The translations under genes and the position numbers were made by a program. From JAADCS01 sp964473735 (GTDB lineage: Bacteria; Hydrothermota; Hydrothermia; LBFQ01), in contig CAYYQD010000008.1 in NCBI GenBank assembly GCA_964473735.1, positions 1 to 53,802 of the forward strand: a stretch of DNA of 53,802 nt, in the 5' to 3' direction. Positions within the stretch are counted from its first letter, which is position 1. Every line of letters begins with the position of its first letter. Shown here piece by piece: positions 17,219 through 25,812 of the stretch. The notes beneath the pieces were generated by a model, which was not told the DNA's origin, did no database searches, and was given only the letters and a program-made list of their open reading frames with translations.

Positions 17219-18097
17219 ATGGAGAACTTTAAAGAGACCTGGGAGAGGTACAGGACGACGGTGGAAGAGGGGCTGGACCTCTTTTTACCTTCGGAGGATG
17301 AGTACCCACAGAGCCTGTACCGGGCGATGAGGTACGCCGTCTTTAGCGGTGGGAAGAGGCTCAGGCCCGTCCTTACCTTAGCAACGGCGGAAGCCTTTGG
17401 GGCCGACCCGAAACTTTTGCTTCCCCAAGCCGTGGCGATTGAGCTGATACACACCTTCACCCTGGTACACGACGACCTACCCGACATAGACGACGACGAT
17501 TACAGGAGGGGCAAACCCACCGTCCATAAGGTGTTCGGAAACGCCATAGCCATACTCACGGGGGACGCTCTCTTTGCTCTGGCCTACAAGGTCGCCACGG
17601 TGGGAAGTATAGACGACTCAACCAAGGTAAGGGTACTCCGGGAGATAAACGACGCCCTGTGCTACCGTGGGGTGATAGAGGGACAGGTGGCCGATATAGA
17701 GTCCCTCCAGAAGGACCCCTCCTACGAGGACATGCTCTTCATACACACCCACAAAACGGGCAAGCTCATAGAGGCCTCGGTCGTGGTGGGGGCGGTGGGT
17801 GCAGGCGCCTCCGGGGATAAGGTGGCCATGCTCCGAACGTACGGAAGACGTATCGGCCTCGCCTTCCAGATAATGGACGACATCCTTGACGCCGTGGGGG
17901 ACGAGAGTAAGGTGGGCAAGAAACTGCGTAAGGATTTTAACAAAGCCTCGGCCGTACGGATTTTGGGGCTTGAGGGGGCTCGCAGGAAGATGAACGAGCT
18001 GATTGACGGTGCCATCGGGGTGGTTGAAGACGCCCTTGGAAGCAGGGGGGAGTTCCTCAAGGCCATGGCTAACTTCATAAGGGAGCGCACCTATTAA
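17219..18097 (+). CDS. Polyprenyl (farnesyl/geranylgeranyl-type) diphosphate synthase
   Basis: Trans-isoprenyl diphosphate synthase of 292 residues, making C15-C20 or longer prenyl chains from IPP and an allylic primer. It has the first Asp-rich motif in HDDLPDIDDDD, second motif DDILD, SGGKRLRP near the start, and GQVADIES. The inserted Leu-Pro in the first motif (DDx4D) is typical of bacterial FPP/GGPP synthases of the IspA kind. Product length is unresolved. ATG 17219 is preferred over the frame's earlier GTG because AGGGGAG precedes it and the family N-terminus fits. It is probably co-transcribed with the cytochrome-porin gene. Confidence 0.88.
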   Translation: MENFKETWERYRTTVEEGLDLFLPSEDEYPQSLYRAMRYAVFSGGKRLRPVLTLATAEAFGADPKLLLPQAVAIELIHTFTLVHDDLPDIDDDDYRRGKPTVHKVFGNAIAILTGDALFALAYKVATVGSIDDSTKVRVLREINDALCYRGVIEGQVADIESLQKDPSYEDMLFIHTHKTGKLIEASVVVGAVGAGASGDKVAMLRTYGRRIGLAFQIMDDILDAVGDESKVGKKLRKDFNKASAVRILGLEGARRKMNELIDGAIGVVEDALGSRGEFLKAMANFIRERTY

Positions 18098-18124
18098 AAA
18101 AAGGGGCGGCAAAGCCGCCCCTTT
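18096..18124. terminator. Bidirectional terminator
   Basis: GGGGCGGC (18103-18110) and GCCGCCCC (18114-18121) form an 8-bp stem with an AAA loop. A-run on the left and T-run on the right serve the convergent prenyl synthase and carboxypeptidase genes. Confidence 0.8.
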
Positions 18125-18141
18125 CCCTCTCTCCCTTCCTC

Positions 18142-20190
18142 TCACCTAACGATAACCTTTCTGACCCTCTTACCCTCTCGCACGAAGTATGCACCCTTTC
18201 TCTCGGGTACCCTCTCGCCCACGTACCTGCCGTCGGCGGTATAGACCTCCACCTTCTCCGGAGCCTTTACATCCTTATCCATCTCCGCCACGGTGACGCT
18301 CCCAACGACGACTTTCTTGGGTGCACTCCAATCCCCCCATCCCTTCTCGGAGTTGTACCCCCTCATCTGAAGGTAATACACCCCGTCCGGCAGGGACAGG
18401 GAGTAGGGGAGGGAGGTGATGTTCGTATCAACCACGGTTTCGGATCCCATATCCGGAACGGGTGATACGTCATCCACGAAGAAGCCGTTTCCCGTAACGT
18501 AGGCGTCGCTCACGAAACGGAACCGGAAGAAGACCCACTTTCCGGCCCAGGGGGTTAGGTCGTAGGACTTCCTTACCCACCCCCCGGAATTCCCCGTGAA
18601 CTTATCCAGCTGTCTGAAGGCTCTACCGTCGGTTGAGATCTCCACGAAGGCGGCGTCGTAGTTCTCCTCTATGTCGTACCACGTCCAGAAGGTAAGGCTA
18701 TCGCCGGGGTGCACGAGGTAGGGGTACTTCGTGGTCAGGTGATAGGCCGCCCTGTTGTCGTAGGTCGCCGCGAAGGAGTAGGAGCCACCGTGAGACCTCG
18801 CGGAGGAGCGCGTGAAACCGTCGTACGTCCATAGGTCCATAGAGGTCTCGGCGTCGTCCGTACCGTGGGAGTAGGTGGTGAAGTAGCGGAGGGCGTAGCG
18901 GGTGGGGTTCATGTAGGGTGATTTGAGGGCGAGGGAGACGTTAAACGGAGAGGAGGTGCTGTCCGGGACCTCCAGAGAATCCACTATCACCATCGCCCTT
19001 ATGTGGTTCCGTACGTCCGGGGCGTTCCTCAGGAGGGCCGCTAAGCCCTTCCAGTTCTCCCTGACGATCTGATCCAGCTGGCTCTCCGGAGGGCGGAACT
19101 GCTCACAGGCCTCCACGGTGAAGGCCACCATGGGGTACCCGCTTGAGTAAATTGAGTACCCGTACTCCCAGTCGTCGGAGTCCGCCGTGGCGGTATAACC
19201 TATATCCGGGGCCTGTACCGCCGAATAGGGGTTGTTGTTCTCGGTTACCATCTGCGACGCCATGCTGTCTGCTATGGCGGACAGGTAGGTGGCGTCGGGC
19301 GCGTTGTCGGTGGTGTAGCCCCACGGGTACAGGACGGCTCCGGTATAGGTGTGATAGTTCACCGCCGCCACCAGATTGGGATGGCTCTCAACGAACCTCC
19401 TTATGGCGTCTATCTCGTTCTCGCTGAAAGGCCCGGGACCGCAATAGACGTCGTCCGATGGGTAGTTGGTCGTGCCGGGCGTTGGAGTACAGTTCTGTCC
19501 TCTGGGGTCTCCGTTGTCGGCCCCGCCGTAGTTCCTGTTGTCATCTACCCCGTAGGTGCCAAAGGCCGAGAAATAACGGCGGTTCTTACGCCAGTTGGTG
19601 TTGCCTAAGTCGTGGGAGTAGTGGTAGCCGTCGGGGTTGACCAGAGGTATAACGTATATGTCAAGGTTATTCACGAAGTCGGTTATCTGGGGATCCGATC
19701 CGTACCCCCTGAGGAGGGTATCTATGGCAAACATGGTTATCTCCACCGTGGGCCACTCGCGGGCGTGGTGCAGCCCTGTGATGAGTACCGCCGGCTCCCC
19801 CTCGTCGCTGTCCGGGTTATCCGTTATCCTCAGGACCATCACTGGTCTCCCCTCGTAGGTGGTGCCTATGGTGTCAAGGCGGGTTATGGTGGGGTAGGTG
19901 GTAGCGTAGGTCACCAGATCGCTGAAAACCTGCGATGTACTCCTGTACGAACCCATGGTCCGGTAGTCGTACTCCCGCACGTCCGGTATCAGTACCTCTG
20001 TACGGAATCCGAGGGACTTTATCAGCGGTATCTCGGGCTCGCTTACCAGTACGTCCGTCCACTCCCCCCTCGGGGAAAATCCCACCACGTCCACCGAACG
20101 CAAATACGGTGCCACTATCTGGTCCGGTGGAGCCCACACCCTAACGATCGCGTTAGGGGCATCCTGTTGGAAGGTCATCAAAAGCAGCAT
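18142..20190 (-). CDS. Secreted M14 zinc carboxypeptidase with T9SS-like tail
   Basis: Extracellular metallocarboxypeptidase of 682 residues. The M14 domain (about residues 80-400) has zinc ligands in GLHHAREW (His and Glu) and HTYTGAVLYPWG (His), and the catalytic Glu in FTVEACEQF. An immune-inhibitor-A/MAM-like beta domain with YDIEENYDAAFVEIS and a fibronectin-like segment (DGVYYLQMRGYN) follow. The last 40 residues (VEVYTADGRYVGERV ... VRKVIVR) look like a type IX secretion sorting tail. The frame opens at 20244, but TAGAAT 8 bases before ATG 20190 sets a start with a very short hydrophobic leader, MLLLMTF. Confidence 0.88.
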   Translation of the reverse strand: MLLLMTFQQDAPNAIVRVWAPPDQIVAPYLRSVDVVGFSPRGEWTDVLVSEPEIPLIKSLGFRTEVLIPDVREYDYRTMGSYRSTSQVFSDLVTYATTYPTITRLDTIGTTYEGRPVMVLRITDNPDSDEGEPAVLITGLHHAREWPTVEITMFAIDTLLRGYGSDPQITDFVNNLDIYVIPLVNPDGYHYSHDLGNTNWRKNRRYFSAFGTYGVDDNRNYGGADNGDPRGQNCTPTPGTTNYPSDDVYCGPGPFSENEIDAIRRFVESHPNLVAAVNYHTYTGAVLYPWGYTTDNAPDATYLSAIADSMASQMVTENNNPYSAVQAPDIGYTATADSDDWEYGYSIYSSGYPMVAFTVEACEQFRPPESQLDQIVRENWKGLAALLRNAPDVRNHIRAMVIVDSLEVPDSTSSPFNVSLALKSPYMNPTRYALRYFTTYSHGTDDAETSMDLWTYDGFTRSSARSHGGSYSFAATYDNRAAYHLTTKYPYLVHPGDSLTFWTWYDIEENYDAAFVEISTDGRAFRQLDKFTGNSGGWVRKSYDLTPWAGKWVFFRFRFVSDAYVTGNGFFVDDVSPVPDMGSETVVDTNITSLPYSLSLPDGVYYLQMRGYNSEKGWGDWSAPKKVVVGSVTVAEMDKDVKAPEKVEVYTADGRYVGERVPERKGAYFVREGKRVRKVIVR

Positions 20191-20198
20191 GATAACGT

Positions 20199-20204
20199 AT
20201 TCTA
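20199..20204 (-). promoter_or_regulatory. -10 element TAGAAT for the M14 peptidase gene
   Basis: TAGAAT ends 8 bases before ATG 20190; the codons upstream of it belong to a non-coding extension of the frame. Confidence 0.6.
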
Positions 20205-20242
20205 ATACCGAATCTCCTTCCATGCGGTATTCCTGCTTCAAC

Positions 20243-20273
20243 AAAAAAAGGGGGCCTTACGGCCCCCCTTTCA
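20243..20273 (-). terminator. Terminator of sodC
   Basis: On the minus strand GGGGGCC-GTAA-GGCCCCC is followed by seven T. It separates sodC from the peptidase promoter. Confidence 0.8.
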
Positions 20274-20287
20274 AACCTTTACGAACT

Positions 20288-20812
20288 CTACTTGACTACA
20301 CCTATCACACCGCAGGCTATCCGCGGCCCAGCGTTGCCAGCGGGTTGGGATTTGTAGTCGTCCGCACCGGCGTGTATGATGACCGCCCGTCCGAGGACGG
20401 AATACGGAGAGGGTACTACCGTAAAGGCTTTGGTCCTGAAGTCAAGGGTCGCCTCACCCTTGGCGTTGCTCTTTATGTTGGGCATATCTCCCGAGTGATG
20501 GGTGCCGATGGGGTCCTTGGGGTTTCCGTGTTTCCCACTGTGGTAGGGGTCAAAGTGCCCTCCGGAGGCCTTGGGAGAAGAGCAGTCTCCGAACTGATGG
20601 ACGTGTATGGCGAAGGTGCGGTTCTTGGGCAGGCCCGTGATCTTGCCGAAGACGTGCACGGTCATATCGGGGTACTGGTAGAAGAACACCTCACCCTTGA
20701 TGTTCCTGTCTTTAAAACCGAGAACCTCGGCCTTTGCTTTCATCACGGGGTTGTCTCCCGTAGCCCCTACGAAGAGCAGGCTTCCTACAAGTGCCAACAG
20801 TACCTTCCTCAT
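20288..20812 (-). CDS. sodC: Cu/Zn superoxide dismutase, exported
   Basis: Disproportionates superoxide in the periplasm. The 174-residue product has a signal peptide (MRKVLLALVGSLLFVGA) and all metal motifs: HVHQFGDC, GGHFDP, THHSGDMPN, and RAVIIHAGADDY with the C-terminal GPRIACGVIG. The disulfide cysteines in GDC and IAC are present. The frame is open far upstream to 21205, but TAGAAT 8 bases before ATG 20812 and the signal peptide fix the start. Confidence 0.95.
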   Translation of the reverse strand: MRKVLLALVGSLLFVGATGDNPVMKAKAEVLGFKDRNIKGEVFFYQYPDMTVHVFGKITGLPKNRTFAIHVHQFGDCSSPKASGGHFDPYHSGKHGNPKDPIGTHHSGDMPNIKSNAKGEATLDFRTKAFTVVPSPYSVLGRAVIIHAGADDYKSQPAGNAGPRIACGVIGVVK

Positions 20813-20820
20813 GAGGGGGA

Positions 20821-20826
20821 ATTCTA
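20821..20826 (-). promoter_or_regulatory. -10 element TAGAAT for sodC
   Basis: TAGAAT ends 8 bases before ATG 20812. Confidence 0.6.
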
Positions 20827-21579
20827 ACTCCGAAGGGGGATTAGAGCGTGGAGTCGGTACGGTAGAGGCCAACGGCGCGATGATCTTGCACCAGAGACAG
20901 CCGGCGTGCAGAGATATGAGACCGTTCGCCATCGTAATACGGACGGTACTCAAAGAGAGGAAATAACGTTCCCGTGCGTGACTAATACGCCCTACAATTG
21001 CGTCATCTGGACTTTTAGGATGGGGAGACTTGCGATGGGACATTCCCCTCTTCACGATGGAGGTACCACTTTGGGTATGAAACCGGCACAGGCGGTACCA
21101 CTTCACCGTTCTCGGAACTGATAGCTTTAAAACACACGTAAGGGTCGGATAACCTGACGGGCATCGGGCCGGAGCCGTGCAGCAAAAACACCCGGATATC
21201 GGCATATTAGCAAAACGACTTCACGGTCTCATTTCCCTACCAGCGGGTAAGTGAGTACCCATTAATCCCGGATCCGCTTCCATAACTGGGGGTAAAACTC
21301 CATCCAATTCCCACATAAGTATCCTGAGAGGGCTTTCACCTTCCGACAGCATAACACCGATGGGCATCTCCCGGACTCCTACGCTTCCCACGGGTACCTA
21401 ACTCCGAACGCAGGTTTTCGTATCCCAGAACACGCGAAGCCCTCCCGACGGGAAACCTCAAACCCTCCCGATTCCTCGGAACAGGATAAAGTTGATATAC
21501 GGCTGGGGTTAAAGTCCCAATCCATCCCGATGTAAAAGATGGCAAAATCCCGTGATGAACGGTCCTCCCGTAGCAGCCT
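20827..21579. other. Gene-free gap, about 750 bases
   Basis: Nothing coding is convincing between divergent sodC and tatA. The gap holds one 38-bp palindrome in reverse orientation (21062-21099). I looked for tRNA, tmRNA, RNase P and SRP RNA signatures and saw none. Confidence 0.55.
21062..21099 (-). repeat. 38-bp dispersed imperfect palindrome, copy 3 (reverse)
   Basis: Read on the minus strand it runs GGTACCGCCT ... GTTTCATACCC ... AAAGTGGTACC, with the same 38-base length as copies 1 and 2 and several core changes. Confidence 0.6.
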
Positions 21580-21585
21580 TAAAAT
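21580..21585 (+). promoter_or_regulatory. -10 element TAAAAT for tatA
   Basis: TAAAAT ends 8 bases before ATG 21594. Confidence 0.55.
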
Positions 21586-21593
21586 AGTGAGGT

Positions 21594-21785
21594 ATGAACC
21601 TCGGTTTGCCGGAGATAGTAGTCATATTAGTGATAATAATGCTTCTGTTCGGTCCGAGTCAGCTGCCGAAACTGGCCCGTGGCCTCGGCGAGGCGATGAA
21701 GGAGTTTCGTAGGGCATCGTCGGAGATAACGGATGAGGCCGAAAAACCTAAGGAGAACGACGCTCAGAGGAAGGAGGAGTCCTAA
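21594..21785 (+). CDS. tatA: Twin-arginine translocase subunit TatA/TatE
   Basis: A 63-residue pore-forming subunit of the Tat export system for folded proteins. It has the short N-terminal membrane helix (EIVVILVIIMLLFG), the hinge FGPSQLPKLARGLGEAMKEF as an amphipathic helix, and a charged tail ending EES. TatC is not in the window. The gap to asnS contains its own -10. Confidence 0.93.
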   Translation: MNLGLPEIVVILVIIMLLFGPSQLPKLARGLGEAMKEFRRASSEITDEAEKPKENDAQRKEES

Positions 21786-21792
21786 CCCACCG

Positions 21793-21798
21793 TATAAT
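21793..21798 (+). promoter_or_regulatory. -10 element TATAAT for asnS
   Basis: TATAAT ends 11 bases before ATG 21810, leaving room for a leader of only a few bases. Confidence 0.55.
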
Positions 21799-21809
21799 CG
21801 TATCTTCCC

Positions 21810-23135
21810 ATGAGTAGGGTATGGATTGAAGATCTGGGCGACCACGTCGGCGAAGAGGTGGAGGTACGGGGCTGGCTTCACAACAAGAGGTCTTCCGGGA
21901 AGGTTAGATTCCTTATAGTCAGGGACGGGACGGGTTTTCTTCAGGTGGTTATGGTAAAGGGGGACCTTCCCCCGGAGGTCTTCAACCTGTACGACGACCT
22001 GACCTACGAGGACGCCATCGTGGTCAGGGGAGTGGTCCGAAAGGATAACAGGGCTCCCGGGGGGTACGAGCTCCAGATGACGGACCTGAAGGTCCACTCC
22101 AAATCTCTGGAATCCTACCCCATACCCAAGGTCAGGCCGGAGAACGTCCCGGACGTGGGGAAGCTCTTTAAGTTCCGCCACCTGTGGATAAGGTCCCGGA
22201 AGCAGTGGGCCATACTCAGGATAAGGGACGAGGTGGAGAGGGCCATACACGACTTCTTCGGGGCGAGGGGGTTCAGGAGGTTTGACCCACCCATATTCAC
22301 CCCATCGGCGGTGGAGGGTACGACCACACTCTTTCCCGTGCCCTACTTTGAGGAAGGGGAGGTCTATCTAACCCAGTCGGGCCAGCTCTACCTTGAGGCC
22401 GGCGCCATGGCCTTGGGTAAGGTGTATTCGTTCGGTCCGACCTTCAGGGCGGAGAAGTCCCGTACCCGCAGACATCTGACGGAGTTCTGGATGGTAGAGC
22501 CGGAGGTGGCGTGGGCTACCCTTGAGGACATAATGGACCTGGCCGAAGGGCTAATAACCTATATAGTTGAGAGGGTTTTAGAGAACCGCAGGATGGAGCT
22601 GGAGATGTTGGAGAGGGACGTATCCAGACTGGAGGCCGTAAAGAGGCCCTTTCCACGTATAACCTACGACGAGGCCACCCGGATCCTTATGGAGGAGAAG
22701 GAGAAGGGGCGGCAGATAGACTTCACCTACGGTGAGGACTTCGGGAGCGACGAAGAGACGGTCATCTCCGAGAGGTACGATCGCCCCGTAATGATCACCC
22801 ACTATCCCCGCGATATAAAGCCCTTCTATATGAAACCGGATCCGAACGATCCCACCAAAGTGCTGTGCGTAGACGTGATAGCACCGGAGGGGTACGGTGA
22901 GATAATAGGGGGAAGCCAACGCGAGGACGACTACGACGCCCTCCTTCGGAGGATAAGGGAGGAGGGCCTACCCGAAGAGGAGTACGCGTGGTACCTTGAC
23001 CTGCGCAAGTACGGTTCCGTTCCTCACTCCGGGTTCGGCCTCGGAGTGGAGCGCACGGTGGCATGGATGGCGGGGGTCTCTCACGTTCGTGAGGTGATAC
23101 CCTTCGCCCGTACCCCCGATAGGGTCAGACCGTAA
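21810..23135 (+). CDS. asnS: Asparaginyl-tRNA synthetase
   Basis: Class IIb synthetase of 441 residues charging tRNA-Asn. It has the N-terminal OB-fold anticodon-binding domain (VEVRGWLHNKRSSGKVRFLIVRD split by the core strands), motif 2 around FRAEKSRTRRHLTEFW, and motif 3 GFGLGVERTVAW. The segment IIGGSQREDDYDAL, rather than the EHRHD seen in archaeal-type AspRS, identifies it as AsnRS. The next gene overlaps by one base (TAATG). Confidence 0.95.
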   Translation: MSRVWIEDLGDHVGEEVEVRGWLHNKRSSGKVRFLIVRDGTGFLQVVMVKGDLPPEVFNLYDDLTYEDAIVVRGVVRKDNRAPGGYELQMTDLKVHSKSLESYPIPKVRPENVPDVGKLFKFRHLWIRSRKQWAILRIRDEVERAIHDFFGARGFRRFDPPIFTPSAVEGTTTLFPVPYFEEGEVYLTQSGQLYLEAGAMALGKVYSFGPTFRAEKSRTRRHLTEFWMVEPEVAWATLEDIMDLAEGLITYIVERVLENRRMELEMLERDVSRLEAVKRPFPRITYDEATRILMEEKEKGRQIDFTYGEDFGSDEETVISERYDRPVMITHYPRDIKPFYMKPDPNDPTKVLCVDVIAPEGYGEIIGGSQREDDYDALLRRIREEGLPEEEYAWYLDLRKYGSVPHSGFGLGVERTVAWMAGVSHVREVIPFARTPDRVRP

Positions 23136-24112
23136 TGCCTGCAACGGTAAAGTTCTTTGAGGAGTTGGAGAGAGCCTTCAAGAGGTGCGACGTTGATGAG
23201 GTGGTAGAGCTGGGGGTACGTATGCTCCACATGGGGTGGTACGGTAGACTGGACTGGTTTTTGGAGAGGTTCAACCGTATGTTGAAGGACCTGAGCCCGG
23301 AACACCTTGAGCGTTTGGGTCAGAGGAGATTTCCCGACCTGTTTTACGTGGTTATGTACGTCATACGGGACATGAGGCCGGAGAAGGCCCTACCCTACGT
23401 GCGCCCTAAAGGTAATCTGATAGAGCGAAGGATATTCCACGAGTATCTGGGAAACCACCCCAGGGCATACCACTACGTTCTGCGTGGGGAGAAGGAGATG
23501 GGGCTGGGGGGGTTCTGGACCGAAATAAGGAAGCTGTACCTGCACCTCTATAGGGGCAAAGATATACGGCTGGAGAGGGTAGAGGCCCTTGAGACTACGG
23601 AGGACGAGCTGGAGTTCGTGGCCCAGATAATAACCAAGAGCTATACCGTAGGACTGTACCACCTACTCAAGGGGGATGTACCGGAGGACACCTTCAATAG
23701 GGTACGAAAAACGGTGATGTACGGCCTAAGCGAGAACTACGACCACACGACCTCCAGACTCCTTCAGGTCTTTATACCCATGGCCGTAATGAAGGGGAAG
23801 GGGACGCTCGCCAGAAGGCTACTGAACGCTGCAATATCCACCGCCCGTACGGAGAAGAACAGGTACATGTACGAATGGTTCGTACTGTACGACGCCGCCC
23901 TTACGGGGGAGGTCGGAGGTATCGGCAGGAAGGTCCGGACCTATAGGGAAAGGGGGTACTTAGGACACGAGGTCCTGGGGCGTGCCGTCCTGCAGCTGGT
24001 GGGGAGGGGTTCAAGCCACAACTTACGGAGGATAAAGGAGATAAGGGACAGGTACTGGCACGTCCATACGATCCGTTTCGCCGAAATACTGACAGGCCGT
24101 GTTCTGGAGTGA
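23135..24112 (+). CDS. Hypothetical helical protein coupled to asnS
   Basis: This 325-residue soluble, basic, all-helical protein has no signal peptide. Repeated patterns of about 35 residues (for example around RRLLNAAISTARTEKNRYMYEWF and the final RRIKEIRDRYW) suggest TPR-like solenoid packing. I recognise no family. ATG overlaps the asnS stop by one base (TAATG), so translation is probably coupled, which hints at a link with tRNA charging or translation but does not prove one. Confidence 0.75.
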   Translation: MPATVKFFEELERAFKRCDVDEVVELGVRMLHMGWYGRLDWFLERFNRMLKDLSPEHLERLGQRRFPDLFYVVMYVIRDMRPEKALPYVRPKGNLIERRIFHEYLGNHPRAYHYVLRGEKEMGLGGFWTEIRKLYLHLYRGKDIRLERVEALETTEDELEFVAQIITKSYTVGLYHLLKGDVPEDTFNRVRKTVMYGLSENYDHTTSRLLQVFIPMAVMKGKGTLARRLLNAAISTARTEKNRYMYEWFVLYDAALTGEVGGIGRKVRTYRERGYLGHEVLGRAVLQLVGRGSSHNLRRIKEIRDRYWHVHTIRFAEILTGRVLE

Positions 24113-24138
24113 TGGACCCACCGCCCTCACTTCGGCAG

Positions 24139-24164
24139 TATAATACACGCTCTTAAAAGGAGGG
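24139..24164 (+). promoter_or_regulatory. Promoter -10 and Shine-Dalgarno of ribosomal operon
   Basis: TATAAT (24139-24144) lies 27 bases before GTG 24172, and AAGGAGGG (24157-24164) sits at normal ribosome-binding distance. Unlike most promoters here, this one gives a leadered mRNA. Confidence 0.7.
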
Positions 24165-24171
24165 TAGAAAG

Positions 24172-24609
24172 GTGAAAGTGACGCCATTTTTGAGGAAAGA
24201 GGACGTTCGGCGGGAGTGGTACGTTGTAGACGCGACCGGGAAGACTTTAGGAAGACTCGCGTCCGAGATAGCGAAGGTCCTCATGGGTAAGCACAAACCC
24301 CAATACACACCCCACGCCGATATGGGCGACTTCGTAATAGTTCTGAACGCCCATAAGGTGAGGGTCACAGGAAAGAAACTCCAGCAGAAGATGTACAGGT
24401 GGCACAGCGGGTACCCCAGCGGTCTCAAGGAGAGACCTCTATGGTGGATGCTCCAGCATCATCCCGAGCGCGTCCTTTACCTCGCCGTAAAGCGCATGCT
24501 CCCCAAGAACAAGCTCCGCAAGCGCCGTCTGAAGAGGCTGAAGATCTACACGACCGACACCCACCCCCACGCCGCCCAGAATCCGAAGCCGCTGGAGATT
24601 AACGTTTAA
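24172..24609 (+). CDS. rplM: 50S ribosomal protein L13
   Basis: First gene of the rplM-rpsI-rpsB-tsf operon; 145 residues. It shows the L13 core WYVVDATGKTLGRLAS, the block GKHKPQYTPHADMGDFVIV and AVKRMLPKNKL. GTG start with Shine-Dalgarno AAGGAGGG. L13 is an early-assembly protein of the large subunit. Confidence 0.97.
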   Translation: MKVTPFLRKEDVRREWYVVDATGKTLGRLASEIAKVLMGKHKPQYTPHADMGDFVIVLNAHKVRVTGKKLQQKMYRWHSGYPSGLKERPLWWMLQHHPERVLYLAVKRMLPKNKLRKRRLKRLKIYTTDTHPHAAQNPKPLEINV

Positions 24610-24622
24610 ACGGAAGTAGAAA

Positions 24623-25009
24623 ATGGAGATAGTTAACGTTTCCGGTTCCAGAAAGAGGGCGACGGCCCGAGTTACCCTCAGAAGGGGGACGGGCAGGATC
24701 TTCATAAACGGTAAGTCGCCCGAGGAGTACTTCAAGAAGGCCCATCTGGTGATATGGGCCCTTGAGCCGCTGGATATCACCGGCCTGAGGGACGTCGTAG
24801 ACGTGAAGGTGAAGGTTGAGGGTGGAGGTGTATCCGGGCAGGCCGGTGCGGTCCGCCACGCCCTCGCGCGGGCCATAGCTACCTTAGACCCCGGTAAGAG
24901 GCCCGTTCTGAGGAAGGCCGGTATGCTCACGCGCGATCCGAGAGAAAAGGAGAGGATGAAGTATGGAAGAACTAAGAGAAGAAGGGCTTGGCAGTACACC
25001 AAGCGTTAA
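24623..25009 (+). CDS. rpsI: 30S ribosomal protein S9
   Basis: 128 residues with S9 blocks GSRKRATARV near the start, GGGVSGQAGAVRHALARA in the middle and the basic C-terminus TKRRRAWQYTKR whose last residues reach the P-site tRNA. It begins 13 bases after rplM. Its last 47 bases also encode the start of rpsB in another frame. Confidence 0.97.
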   Translation: MEIVNVSGSRKRATARVTLRRGTGRIFINGKSPEEYFKKAHLVIWALEPLDITGLRDVVDVKVKVEGGGVSGQAGAVRHALARAIATLDPGKRPVLRKAGMLTRDPREKERMKYGRTKRRRAWQYTKR

Positions 25010-25796
25010 TCTTGAGGAGATAGACGTTCGGGAGCTTCTAAACAACCCCAAGGAGCTCCTCAAGAAGCTCTTTGAGGTGGGGGCCCACTACGGACACCGC
25101 AAGAGCCGATGGAACCCCAAGATGAGACCCTTTATCTACACCGTTCGGAACGGAATCCACGTTATAGACGTGCGATACACGGTCGTGGCTCTCCGCAAGG
25201 CCTACGAGCGCATGAGGGAAGAGGGTCGTAGGGGCGGTACCGTCCTGTTCGTAAGCACCAAACCGCAGGCCAGAGCCATAATAAAGGACGAGGCCCGTAG
25301 GGTCGGAGCCTTCTACGTCGTGGAGAGGTGGCCCGGTGGTCTCCTGACGAACTTTGAGACCATTCACAAGCGCATAATCAAGATGAAGGAGTACGAGTCC
25401 CTGTTCCTTGAGTTTGAGGAGAGACGCCGGCGCGGTGAGGTTCTCCCCTACACGAAGAAGGAGATCCTCAAGATGCAGCGGGAGTACGCCAAGCTCCGTA
25501 AGCTTTTCGGCGGCATAGAGAACATGAACCACCTACCCGACCTCGTTTATATAGTGGACCCCAAGTACAACCATATAGCCTCCTACGAGGTGAAGAAGCT
25601 GGGCATCCCCTCCATCGGGATCGTGGATACCAACGCCGACCCCGAGGCGGTGGACCTACCCATACCGGCCAACGACGAGTCCATGAAGAGCATCAGGTTC
25701 ATAACCCACATCGTGGCTCAAGGTTATCTGGACGGCAAGAGGGAGAGGGAAGCGGCTGGAGGTATCCTGCCGGAAGCTGCTGAGATTTCAGGATAA
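24963..25796 (+). CDS. rpsB: 30S ribosomal protein S2
   Basis: 277-residue S2 with VGAHYGHRKSRWNPKM, the coiled-coil insertion (about residues 140-175), and VDTNADPEAVDLPIPAND. The ATG at 24963 lies inside rpsI with AAGGAGAGG 7 bases upstream, which supports this start. The consequence is an acidic N-terminal extension of about 37 residues before the usual S2 start region. Overlap with rpsI is 47 bases. Confidence 0.93.
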   Translation: MEELREEGLGSTPSVNLEEIDVRELLNNPKELLKKLFEVGAHYGHRKSRWNPKMRPFIYTVRNGIHVIDVRYTVVALRKAYERMREEGRRGGTVLFVSTKPQARAIIKDEARRVGAFYVVERWPGGLLTNFETIHKRIIKMKEYESLFLEFEERRRRGEVLPYTKKEILKMQREYAKLRKLFGGIENMNHLPDLVYIVDPKYNHIASYEVKKLGIPSIGIVDTNADPEAVDLPIPANDESMKSIRFITHIVAQGYLDGKREREAAGGILPEAAEISG

Positions 25797-25812
25797 AAGG
25801 AGGTTTTCCAAG

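Noticed and set aside
21336..21545. A 69-residue minus-strand frame in the gap before tatA
   Set aside because: No promoter or ribosome site, composition unlike neighbouring proteins, no motif.
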